Source: DATLYB01 sp964502525
GTDB lineage: Bacteria; Bacteroidota; Bacteroidia; Chitinophagales; CAIOSU01
Length of the DNA stretch: 10,597 bases
Reading direction: 5' to 3'
Assembly: GCA_964502525.1 (NCBI GenBank)
Contig: CAZCXH010000174.1
Location: forward strand, 1 to 10,597
The notes beneath the pieces are model-generated. The model had not been told where the DNA came from and did not search any database. It worked only from the letters and a program-made list of their open reading frames with translations. Shown here one piece after another: positions 1-6,806 of the stretch. Made by a program: the position numbers and the translations under genes. The stretch's first letter is position 1; every line of letters begins with the position of its first letter.

Positions 1-1770
1 ATTTTGCGAAGCATGAAATTCTCCCATTCCACCGGGAAAATATTCATCACCGGTCATCCTTGCCATCACCTCGGCTGCCGTGCGCGAAAAGGTTGAATGT
101 CCCGAGATATATCCGGGAAAGGGGGGCGTTACGAACGAAGAGCGCTGGTAAGGCATCCACTCAGACGCCAATATCCAGCCTGCGCCAGCCTCTTCCGTAA
201 GCGGATTGGGTGCGGGAACGGAATAAAAGAAGTCATACCCTCGCCATGACTTCACTTTGATTTCGCCTGTATGCGCTCCATTGGAATCAATCTCAAGGGG
301 ATCACCCGGCTCCACCATTTCAATGTAGCCCGGAATCAGCGGAATGCCTTTGGGCGAATAATTGGGAAGCGTAGTATCCGAACTCTGTCCGTAGCTTGCC
401 ATATAGCGAATGGCGGATATGGGACGGGCGGAATCATACCATCCCTTGCCGCCCCAAGCGCAGATGGCAGCATCATGCAGGGCGCCACCCAAAGTAAAAT
501 ATGTTTTCACGCACCATTCCAAATCATCCATAATGGGACCTTTCCCTCCCCATTTTCTTACAAACTGCGGATGATCATGCACGTAGTTCAGAATGGTGTA
601 CCAATGTCCGGGAGGAGTTTCAGACGATGGTCCGTCAGCCCAAAACTCAGCGAGTACGCGCGTGTAATCTCCCCGCGGAACCCATTGATTCGCATAAGGC
701 TGCCCGGTACTCGGATTCACCGTATAGCCAATTCCATGGTCGCCACCATTCAGCAAATCATAGAATCCGGGATGATCTGCATAGGCGGCAGGATAGCTTT
801 GCACATTGCCGATGCGGTTGGGCGATACATCCCACATTACGCTGTCACCCGGATCAAGATGTGACGACCAGGTGGCAACCAAAGTATGCGTCCACTTATA
901 AACATCATTTAATCCGTTACCATTTACGGAGTCAATGTAAGGCGGTGGTCCCGGGTCCTGATACACATTAAATGTTTTGCCGTTTCGGGTGTAAACTGTT
1001 TTCACGGAATCATGGAGGGCAAATGGCGTCACGTTGCCCCATTCTGGCGAGAGCCCGCCCTGAATGCCTCCGGGAATCAAATTCCCGTTCTGGTCAATGA
1101 AAAAGTCAAGCGCGAGCGGCTGCCAGCGGTTAGGGTCTGCCATGGTATCTCCCGGAAACTTGACTATCAACGGCTGATTGACAGGAGCATAATATTGATT
1201 GGAATATCCGCATGCTTCGTTGGCTCCGTCCTGCAAGCCAAACGCTATGACTTGTTCGGCTATGTAATTGCCAAGGTCGGCAGGGTTTCCGTTTGCATAA
1301 TTATTTCCATGATAAGATGAATCATATCCCAATGACAAAAAGAGGTTGGCGAAATTTTTAAGCGTAACGGTATCCGTAGAAGGTCTGTTAGGCGGAGCAG
1401 CAGGGCAAAACGGATTGAACCGGTTATCATACCGCCAGCTCAATACCCTGTATGCCGCATAGCTAATGGCTTCGTTGCGCGCAGAATCTATGTTCGATGG
1501 CTCTGGCACACCGGTGAAGGGACAGATGAACCCGCCAACAGTGTTGCCCAGCAGGAAAGGCTTCGCAACACTGTCATAAGCAGCCCATGCGTCATACATC
1601 GCCATAGAAACATGAAACAGGTTGCGGGCATGAACCGTTGGCTTTGCAAAATTGATACGGATGCCTGCGAGCTGCGCCTCATTCCATTGCCGGGCAACAG
1701 AGTGCTGGGCATGAATGTTGAATTGATGAAGGGTGAAGAACAGCGTAACTGACAATATATGGCGTTTCAT
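1..1770 (-). CDS. Vanadium-dependent haloperoxidase / PAP2-superfamily protein (3' end beyond window)
   Basis: This is a secreted enzyme of the vanadium haloperoxidase / PAP2 acid phosphatase superfamily, which either oxidises halides with H2O2 using bound vanadate or hydrolyses phosphate esters. I read the frame codon by codon: 590 codons from the ATG at 1770 are open down to base 1, so only the C-terminus is missing. Residues 1-22 (MKRHILSV...NIHAQ) form a Sec signal peptide, probably cut after HAQ. The oxyanion-site signature is present: Lys442 and Arg449 in K-G-W-Y-D-S-A-R-P have the K-x6-R spacing of fungal chloroperoxidase K353/R360, and S-G-H-S at 556-559 gives the acid-base His558 (H404 equivalent). 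The last conserved Arg and His would lie past the left edge. An in-frame ATG at 1806 exists, but the start at 1770 gives a normal signal peptide and lies downstream of a -7-like element at 1807-1814. Halogenating versus phosphatase activity cannot be told from sequence. Confidence 0.9.
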   Translation of the reverse strand, partial: MKRHILSVTLFFTLHQFNIHAQHSVARQWNEAQLAGIRINFAKPTVHARNLFHVSMAMYDAWAAYDSVAKPFLLGNTVGGFICPFTGVPEPSNIDSARNEAISYAAYRVLSWRYDNRFNPFCPAAPPNRPSTDTVTLKNFANLFLSLGYDSSYHGNNYANGNPADLGNYIAEQVIAFGLQDGANEACGYSNQYYAPVNQPLIVKFPGDTMADPNRWQPLALDFFIDQNGNLIPGGIQGGLSPEWGNVTPFALHDSVKTVYTRNGKTFNVYQDPGPPPYIDSVNGNGLNDVYKWTHTLVATWSSHLDPGDSVMWDVSPNRIGNVQSYPAAYADHPGFYDLLNGGDHGIGYTVNPSTGQPYANQWVPRGDYTRVLAEFWADGPSSETPPGHWYTILNYVHDHPQFVRKWGGKGPIMDDLEWCVKTYFTLGGALHDAAICAWGGKGWYDSARPISAIRYMASYGQSSDTTLPNYSPKGIPLIPGYIEMVEPGDPLEIDSNGAHTGEIKVKSWRGYDFFYSVPAPNPLTEEAGAGWILASEWMPYQRSSFVTPPFPGYISGHSTFSRTAAEVMARMTGDEYFPGGMGEFHASQN

Positions 1771-1806
1771 CTTGGGTGATTGAAATGGTGAAATAAATTG
1801 CTTCAT

Positions 1807-1814
1807 CAAATGTA
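1807..1814 (-). promoter_or_regulatory. Putative Bacteroidota -7 element for the haloperoxidase gene
   Basis: Read on the minus strand this is TACATTTG, an exact match to the Bacteroidota sigma-A -7 consensus TAnnTTTG. It lies 36 bases before the ATG at 1770. No TTG is found at the expected distance of about 20-21 bases upstream; the nearest is 30 bases away. The call therefore rests on the -7 box alone. If real, transcription would start near 1800, which excludes the alternative ATG at 1806. Confidence 0.35.
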
Positions 1815-1921
1815 TGAAACTTTTACTGTGCCACTTTTAAAAAACAACCAAATCGTAGTCATGAAATTCCGAACTTATTAATTTTAAATTAAATCATAAT
1901 AACAGAATGATAATAGAACCA

Positions 1922-2003
1922 GAACGCTGATGACGCGGATTATGCAGATAATCGCTGATTGTTTTATCTGTGGCCATCCGATTTTTCTGCGTCATCTGCG
2001 TTC
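1922..2003. repeat. Imperfect palindromic intergenic element (82 bases)
   Basis: The outer arms are 18 bases each, GAACGCTGATGACGCGGA at 1922-1939 and TCTGCGTCATCTGCGTTC at 1986-2003, and are complementary at 16 of 18 positions. Inside them is a perfect 7-base pair, CAGATAA at 1945-1951 with TTATCTG at 1964-1970. Words like 'GCGTCATCTGCGTTC' recur, to my recollection, between genes in many environmental genomes, so this is likely one copy of a dispersed MITE- or REP-like element. It contains no coding capacity. Copy number cannot be judged from this window. Confidence 0.65.
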
Positions 2004-2135
2004 CATTTTTAATTTTAAACAGTCTCTAAGGAATACGCTCATCCGCTTTCAGCTTGACCATCCTGCAGCGTTTTCGCATTCGGGAGTTCCGCCAGGCATC
2101 ACAGTCCAAAAAGATTATTACCTTTAAATCCCTGA

Positions 2136-2226
2136 AGGGCAGTTCTAAAAATTCTACCACTTACTCCCTCTCCTTCTGGAGAGGGAAGGGGTGAGGCGAT
2201 AAAAAGAGCAATTTTAGAACTGCCCT
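2136..2226. repeat. Nested inverted-repeat element upstream of phoD
   Basis: The outer arms are a perfect 15-base inverted repeat, AGGGCAGTTCTAAAA at 2136-2150 and TTTTAGAACTGCCCT at 2212-2226. Within them is a strong GC-rich hairpin, CCCTCTCC (2166-2173), loop TTCT, GGAGAGGG (2178-2185), followed by AAGGGGTGAGG. The inner hairpin resembles a 'CCCTCTCC...GGAGAGGG' repeat that I recall as dispersed in many bacterial genomes. The element ends 22 bases before the phoD-like ATG. It could be a mobile miniature element or a leader structure. It lacks a U-tract after the stem, so a classical intrinsic terminator is not supported. Confidence 0.7.
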
Positions 2227-2248
2227 GAATTGATAATTTAACAGAGCT

Positions 2249-4075
2249 ATGAAAACCCCTATTAAACTTTCGCTCCTCCTTTTGCTTTTATTGTTCTCAA
2301 TCTCTCTGATTGCACAATCTCCGAATTCCCTTTCCCGTCTTGATTTTGACCCAAATCTTGCTCCGTTTTATCACGGAGTTGCTTCCGGTGATCCACTGGC
2401 TGATGCGGTGATCATCTGGACGCGCGTGACCACGGAAGATCCGTCCGTTACCGTTTCGTGGAAAATGGCTGCCGACACATTACTAAATAATGTTGTGAAA
2501 TCAGGTTCAGTTGCAACTGACGCTTCCAGAGATTATACAGTTAAAGCGGACGTCAATGGGCTGCAGCCCGGAACGTACTACTATTATCAATTCGAACTTA
2601 ACGGCAGAAAATCGCTGATTGGGCGTACCAAAACTGCTCCGGCAGGCGATAACGGGCATATCCGGTTTGCTTTGGTTTCATGCGCTGATTTCGAAAGCGG
2701 CTATTTCAATGCTTATGAACATATCACTTTCCGCAATGATATTGATGCGGTGCTGCACGTGGGCGATTACATTTATGAATATGGCGTGGGAGGTTTGCCG
2801 GGCAGCGTTGCGGGAAGAGTAACCGACCCCGCGAATGAGATAATCACGCTGGATGATTACCGGGTGCGCTATTCGCACTACCACCTGGACCCGCAACTCA
2901 GAGGACTTCACCAGCAATATCCGTTCATTACGATTTGGGATGACCACGAAACCGCCAACAACTCGTGGTATGGCGGGGCTGAAAACCATTCTCCCTCAAC
3001 GGAAGGCGATTGGTTTGTGAGAAAAAATAATGCAAAAAAAGCATACTTTGAATGGCTGCCGGTAAGGGAATCACCGGTGGACTCATTCAGGGCTTACCGC
3101 AAATTCAGTTATGGAAACCTTGCCGATATTATCGTGCTTGACACGCGGCTTGAAGGACGCGACATTCAGGACGGCACAAACAATCAGGACACAAGCAGAA
3201 CCCTTCTTGGTCACGAACAATTTAACTGGCTTACCAGCCAACTCGATGACACCGCCAGCCAATGGAAAATCATCGCCCAGCAGGTGATGATGGCGCGCCT
3301 GGCGGTCGGCAACATCGCGCTGAATGAAGACCAGTGGGACGGCTATCCGCAGGAGCGCCTCAAACTGTTCAATCACATTCTCAGCAACAATATTGAAAAT
3401 TTTGTAGTGCTTACCGGTGACATTCACACTTCCTGGGCAAATGAATTGAAATTGTCGGGATTGGATTCGGCAGGCGTTGAGTTTGTAACCACGAGCATCA
3501 CCACCGCCAACGCAGATGTTGTAAGTATTTCATTCAATCCTGCCGGCATTATCCCTGCCGTGAGATGGGCTAACCTCGACCGGCATGGATACACGATTAT
3601 TGACATTACCAAAAATGCCGTGCAGGCAGATTGGTATTTTGTGAACACCCTCGCGCAGGTTGATACCAGCGTTTCCCGTGCCGCATCATGGTATGTAAAT
3701 GACGGTGCAAGAACCTTGATCGAAGCGCAGGCAGCAGCCCCTGGTCTCACCGGTCAGGCTCCGCTGGCGCCATTTACGGTAAGCGATCCCGTTGGTGTTG
3801 CAGAACAAAATCCTGAGTTGCTGATCATAGGAAGTTATCCGAATCCATTTTGGGATAGGTTTATCATTCAGTTTTATCTTGAAAAATCCGGAAGCATCAG
3901 CCTGAAAATCATTGATGCCACCGGAAAAGCTGTGATGGAGAGGAACCTGGGTGAGGGAAATGAAGGCGTGAATTATGCTGAGATCAGCGCGCCCGACCTG
4001 CCTTCAGGAAGTTATTTGATGTTGCTTGACAACGGCACTTCAACATTCCAAAAGGCAATCGTAAAGGCGGATTGA
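2249..4075 (+). CDS. PhoD-family alkaline phosphatase/phosphodiesterase with T9SS sorting domain
   Basis: This is a secreted metallophosphoesterase of the PhoD family, which typically releases phosphate from mono- and diesters using an Fe/Ca centre. Residues 1-23 are a signal peptide ending LIAQ. A PhoD N-terminal beta domain follows, starting at H-G-V-A-S-G-D (42-48) and I-I-W-T-R (55-59). The catalytic domain shows S-C-A-D (144-147), G-D-Y-I-Y-E (172-177), W-D-D-H-E (230-234), D-T-R (298-300) and T-G-D-I-H (389-393), the metal-ligand blocks in family order. Residues from about 521 to 608 form a type IX secretion C-terminal sorting domain (Y-P-N-P-F near its start, then the typical S-G-S-Y near its end), so the enzyme should cross the outer membrane and be surface-attached or released. 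The 608-residue length fits a PhoD core plus tail. All key motifs are intact. The substrate is not predictable, and no Pho box was identified. Its upstream region is shared with the divergent haloperoxidase. Confidence 0.93.
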   Translation: MKTPIKLSLLLLLLLFSISLIAQSPNSLSRLDFDPNLAPFYHGVASGDPLADAVIIWTRVTTEDPSVTVSWKMAADTLLNNVVKSGSVATDASRDYTVKADVNGLQPGTYYYYQFELNGRKSLIGRTKTAPAGDNGHIRFALVSCADFESGYFNAYEHITFRNDIDAVLHVGDYIYEYGVGGLPGSVAGRVTDPANEIITLDDYRVRYSHYHLDPQLRGLHQQYPFITIWDDHETANNSWYGGAENHSPSTEGDWFVRKNNAKKAYFEWLPVRESPVDSFRAYRKFSYGNLADIIVLDTRLEGRDIQDGTNNQDTSRTLLGHEQFNWLTSQLDDTASQWKIIAQQVMMARLAVGNIALNEDQWDGYPQERLKLFNHILSNNIENFVVLTGDIHTSWANELKLSGLDSAGVEFVTTSITTANADVVSISFNPAGIIPAVRWANLDRHGYTIIDITKNAVQADWYFVNTLAQVDTSVSRAASWYVNDGARTLIEAQAAAPGLTGQAPLAPFTVSDPVGVAEQNPELLIIGSYPNPFWDRFIIQFYLEKSGSISLKIIDATGKAVMERNLGEGNEGVNYAEISAPDLPSGSYLMLLDNGTSTFQKAIVKAD

Positions 4076-4093
4076 TGCCGTTTGCGCTTTGTC

Positions 4094-4128
4094 TTTCGGA
4101 TTCCGTCCATCCAAAAATTTTATTTTCG
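4094..4128 (+). promoter_or_regulatory. Putative promoter of the 4144 gene
   Basis: TATTTTCG at 4121-4128 matches TAnnTTTG except for one inserted-type C. TTTCGG at 4094-4099, about 21 bases upstream, is a weak -33 TTTG-like element. The -7 element ends 15 bases before the ATG at 4144, giving a very short leader. The same TAnnTTTCG-to-start distance recurs in front of the 5900 gene. Confidence 0.4.
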
Positions 4129-4143
4129 CATTTGCCCTGAGTT

Positions 4144-5769
4144 ATGAAAATCGCGCTGGCAATAGCTGCCGTCAGTATCGCTTGCTTTGTTTCCTCCCAA
4201 AACCCGCCTGCATATTTGATTCCGGACAAGCCATTCAGCTACCTGCCATACAAAGATTTTCCGCCATGCATTGACACGCTCAAAGTGATGTGGATTAAAA
4301 AAGAGATTGACATGGGGCTTGCATTGCCGGAGTGGCACCCGGTGAGGAGCTATTCCGATAATGTCATCTTCGAGGGGAAAGTGATAAAAACTCCGAACAG
4401 CATGGCAGTGAATACGCACGTGAGCCAGGAAGACATGCCTATTTATCATTATACATACGATTTCAGCTTCAACGCAATTCCGGATGAGCATCCCGACAAT
4501 CGTTACAGGAATCTGTTGAGCCTGATTGTTAAAGAGAAAACAGCCGATGGGAAAACCGTTTATGATACTTCCGAACAGGAATATCTGCACATGGAGTGGG
4601 AAATAGGGCTTGGAGCCGGCAACAAGAAAAACCTATGCAGCGAAGCCAACCGCAGGGGGAACAGTTGCGGCTTCTGTTCCGCAGGGCATGAACGTGGCGA
4701 CACGATCTGGAACTGGCCCAGCATTGGCGACTGGGTGCATGTTGAGGGATTGTGGATATGGGATCGCGGCCATCCTCCTGCCGAAACCGAAATTCACCCG
4801 ATGCGGTTTATTGCAACGCGAAGGCAGCTTCCTGAAAAAATCAGGCATCCCGAAAAACCGGGTGAATACATCTGGGCTACGCGGGTTGACATTTTTGCGA
4901 GCGGTGATGGCGGTGCGCTTTGCAATAACCGCCTGAATAATCCCGCATTCGTCCGAAAAGTGGAAATGGGAAAAAAAGATTATTCGCTGAATGTAAAACC
5001 GGTTATTGACGCGCCTTCGGCAAATGCTCCGTTGCGGTACGCTGAAGCCGCCCAAAAAGGCAACACGTTTGAATATCCGCTGGCATATTCAATCAGCAAG
5101 GAGGGCAGCCTCGGCATTAATATTCCCTGGTATGGAAAACCTGATACGCTGGTGCTTGCCAGGACGGTGTTCCTCTATTGGGATGAGGGCAGCGGAAAAG
5201 CTGATGATTTTAAAATACATACTTACAAAATCACTTTGCAGGAAATGAGGTTTCATAATAGAAAGGAATTTTTTTCAAGGCATGAAATGCGGGCTTTCGC
5301 TGATGTGGGCGGCAAATGGTTTTTCCTGAATGAATTATTCGGGAAGAAAGATATCATCACTGGCGGCAAAGGCAAATCTTACAGCAAGCGGTGGAAGTTG
5401 GGTTTAAGCTTTGTATTGCATGTGCCTTACAATGCTGAGTTTCGCGTGCACGCCAACAGCTTTGAATGTGACGGCATTGACGGCCGCATGGGCATCCTGA
5501 TGGACTCCTACTCCCCCTGCACTCCTGAGAACAAGAAAAAAATCAGGAAAGCTTTGAATGTAATTTCTCCCCTGCGCTTCAAGGGCTGCATGAACGATCT
5601 GATGGGCGAAGTGCATGATTTTCATACTCCGGAAACGATAGAGCTTCCCCTGTCGTGCACCAGCCGCAGCTTCGGTTATGAATATGATGATATTTGCGTC
5701 TGCAACAAGGATGTTCAGAACGATGCGATGTCGCTGAAATATACGATTGAAAGAATTGGAGTGGAGTAA
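4144..5769 (+). CDS. Secreted cysteine-rich protein of unknown function with WxWDRGH/TEIHP motif
   Basis: I do not recognise a named family. The 541-residue product begins with a hydrophobic signal segment (residues 2-18), probably cleaved near S18/Q19. Cys14 in S-I-A-C is a poor lipobox because the hydrophobic stretch continues after it. The most conserved-looking part is G-L-W-I-W-D-R-G-H-P-P (202-212) followed by T-E-I-H-P (215-219). This His/Asp/Glu-rich motif, of a kind seen in uncharacterised secreted proteins, could bind a metal or form an active site. Eleven cysteines follow the signal peptide, including a C-x9-C-x2-C cluster (165, 175, 178) and C-V-C near the end, which suggests disulfides or metal binding. 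The protein is rich in Trp, Tyr and Asp and probably beta-structured. There is no T9SS tail, so it is likely periplasmic. It starts 68 bases after the phoD-like gene with its own putative promoter. Confidence 0.8.
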   Translation: MKIALAIAAVSIACFVSSQNPPAYLIPDKPFSYLPYKDFPPCIDTLKVMWIKKEIDMGLALPEWHPVRSYSDNVIFEGKVIKTPNSMAVNTHVSQEDMPIYHYTYDFSFNAIPDEHPDNRYRNLLSLIVKEKTADGKTVYDTSEQEYLHMEWEIGLGAGNKKNLCSEANRRGNSCGFCSAGHERGDTIWNWPSIGDWVHVEGLWIWDRGHPPAETEIHPMRFIATRRQLPEKIRHPEKPGEYIWATRVDIFASGDGGALCNNRLNNPAFVRKVEMGKKDYSLNVKPVIDAPSANAPLRYAEAAQKGNTFEYPLAYSISKEGSLGINIPWYGKPDTLVLARTVFLYWDEGSGKADDFKIHTYKITLQEMRFHNRKEFFSRHEMRAFADVGGKWFFLNELFGKKDIITGGKGKSYSKRWKLGLSFVLHVPYNAEFRVHANSFECDGIDGRMGILMDSYSPCTPENKKKIRKALNVISPLRFKGCMNDLMGEVHDFHTPETIELPLSCTSRSFGYEYDDICVCNKDVQNDAMSLKYTIERIGVE

Positions 5770-5774
5770 TGATG

Positions 5775-5872
5775 AATTAATAATTAATAATTAATAATTA
5801 TGAATTAGGAATTAGGAATCACGAATTGACTAATGACTAATGACCAATAACCAATAACTATTGACTATTGAA
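5775..5872. repeat. Degenerate heptanucleotide tandem array (14 units)
   Basis: The 98 bases divide exactly into fourteen 7-base units: AATTAAT x3, AATTATG, AATTAGG x2, AATCACG, AATTGAC, TAATGAC x2, CAATAAC x2, TATTGAC, TATTGAA. Neighbouring units are identical or differ at few positions, so the sequence drifts along the array, as expected from stepwise duplication and mutation of adjacent units. It begins 5 bases after the stop codon at 5769 and ends just before the -7-like element of the aminotransferase gene. Such 7-base arrays are known from cyanobacteria (short tandemly repeated repetitive sequences), and I recall similar ones between Bacteroidota genes. The phase is independent of any coding frame. 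Confidence 0.85.
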
Positions 5873-5874
5873 GC

Positions 5875-5882
5875 TAATTTCG
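5875..5882 (+). promoter_or_regulatory. Putative -7 element of the aminotransferase gene
   Basis: TAATTTCG is close to the Bacteroidota -7 consensus and to TATTTTCG before the 4144 gene. It lies 17 bases upstream of the ATG at 5900. No TTG is seen at the usual -33 distance, where the heptamer array lies instead. Its position downstream of the TTG at 5861 argues that translation begins at 5900. Confidence 0.35.
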
Positions 5883-5899
5883 CTCAAACTCCAAACTCC

Positions 5900-6757
5900 A
5901 TGACCTACTATTGTTTTCTCAACGGCAAAGTGATGCCAAGCAACGAGGCATCCGTATCAATTTCAGACCTTGCGCTGCTCAGGGGCTACGGAATCTTTGA
6001 TTATCTGAGAACCTATCACGGCAGACCGTTCCGGCTGCAGGACTACCTTGATCGTTTTCGCGCATCCGCCCATGATATGCGGCTGCCGCTGAAATATTCA
6101 GATGAGCAGATTGCAACCATCGTTGATGAATTGCTTGAGAAGAGCGGCATTTACGATGCCTGCGGTATCCGATTGCTGATGACTGGCGGCAACTCCCCCG
6201 ATTCGATGAGCATTGCCGAACCCAACTTTGCTGTGATTATCGAATATCTTCCTCCCTCTCCCAAAGAGCAATATGAAAACGGAGTAAAGCTGCTCACTTA
6301 CCCCTTTAAAAGAATCTTCCCATTGTCAAAAACCACCGGTTACATAGTTCCCATTAAAATGCAGCCGGAAGTGAAGGCTCAGAAGGCTTTTGACCTGTTA
6401 TATGTTCTGAACGATGAAGTTCTGGAGTTGACGCGCAATAACTTTTTTCTTATCAAGGGAAAATCCCTGATCACCGCAAAGGAAGGAGTGCTCGAAGGCG
6501 TCACGCGCAAAGTGATCTTGGAACTGGCGCAAGACCATTTCAATTTGGAAGTGCGGAAAGTTAAGCCCAACGAGCTGTTAACCGCAGATGAGGCTTTTCT
6601 CAGCGGTTCCGCAAAAAAGATTATTCCCGTGGTTCAGGTGAATGATCATGTTTACGGCAAAGGTGGGCCGGGCGAAGGCACGATGAAGATCATCAGGATT
6701 TTTGATGAATACGCGGAAAAGATTTGCCGTCCGAAGGAAGTTTCGCAATCCAAATGA
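5900..6757 (+). CDS. Fold-type IV PLP-dependent aminotransferase (class IV; BCAT/DAAT/ADC-lyase-like)
   Basis: This is a cytoplasmic pyridoxal-phosphate enzyme of aminotransferase class IV, the group that includes branched-chain aminotransferase, D-amino-acid aminotransferase and aminodeoxychorismate lyase. The 285 residues match the family's usual length. Visible family features, numbered from this start, are N-G-K-V at 8-11, R-G-Y-G-I-F-D at 28-34, D-R-F-R at 51-54 (phosphate-binding arginine), the probable Schiff-base Lys144 in S-K-T-T-G-Y, E176 then N-N-F-F (180-183), G-V-T-R (200-203) and D-E-A-F-L-S-G (230-236). The frame stays open upstream to a TTG at 5861, but those 13 codons lie in the heptamer repeat and the candidate promoter, so the ATG at 5900 is preferred. 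Substrate specificity cannot be assigned. The nearby folC makes a folate-pathway role (aminodeoxychorismate lyase) conceivable, but folC is on the other strand and not in an operon with it. Confidence 0.88.
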   Translation: MTYYCFLNGKVMPSNEASVSISDLALLRGYGIFDYLRTYHGRPFRLQDYLDRFRASAHDMRLPLKYSDEQIATIVDELLEKSGIYDACGIRLLMTGGNSPDSMSIAEPNFAVIIEYLPPSPKEQYENGVKLLTYPFKRIFPLSKTTGYIVPIKMQPEVKAQKAFDLLYVLNDEVLELTRNNFFLIKGKSLITAKEGVLEGVTRKVILELAQDHFNLEVRKVKPNELLTADEAFLSGSAKKIIPVVQVNDHVYGKGGPGEGTMKIIRIFDEYAEKICRPKEVSQSK

Positions 6758-6758
6758 C

Positions 6759-6790
6759 TTGCGCAATATTTAACCGAATCATTACCTTTA
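6759..6790 (+). promoter_or_regulatory. Putative promoter of the 6807 gene
   Basis: TTG at 6759-6761 and TACCTTTA at 6783-6790 are separated by 21 bases, a good match to the Bacteroidota -33/-7 arrangement (TTG ... TAnnTTTG). The -7 box ends 16 bases before the ATG at 6807. This is the best-matching promoter in the window and suggests that the two small genes downstream are transcribed separately from the aminotransferase. Confidence 0.5.
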
Positions 6791-6806
6791 CGGGAAAGAA
6801 ACGATA

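Larger units (their letters stand above)
1771..2248. other. Divergent intergenic region with two repeat elements
   Basis: A 478-base gap separates the divergent haloperoxidase and phoD-like genes. It holds the AT-rich haloperoxidase promoter side (about 1771-1920), an imperfect palindrome (1922-2003), a stretch without recognised content (about 2010-2118), and a nested inverted repeat (2136-2226) directly in front of the phoD-like start. A reading frame of 65 codons at 1930-2127 spans the first palindrome and shows no protein character. A TACCTTTA sequence at 2119-2126 resembles a -7 element on the plus strand but has no matching -33 TTG. If it is used, the nested repeat would sit in the 5' untranslated leader of phoD. 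Confidence 0.6.

Noticed and set aside
271..1320. Several open frames on the plus strand (271-864, 627-971, 1012-1320)
   Set aside because: They are antisense to the haloperoxidase gene, whose minus-strand frame is open for all 590 codons and carries family motifs. The plus-strand translations show no domain character.
1930..2127. 65-codon plus-strand open frame
   Set aside because: It runs through the palindromic repeat at 1922-2003 and shows no protein-like composition or start context.
4144..4200. Lipoprotein signal (Cys14) in the 4144 product
   Set aside because: The residue before the I-A-C is Ser, the preceding stretch is short and hydrophobicity continues past Cys14, so a standard signal peptide ending near residue 18 fits better.
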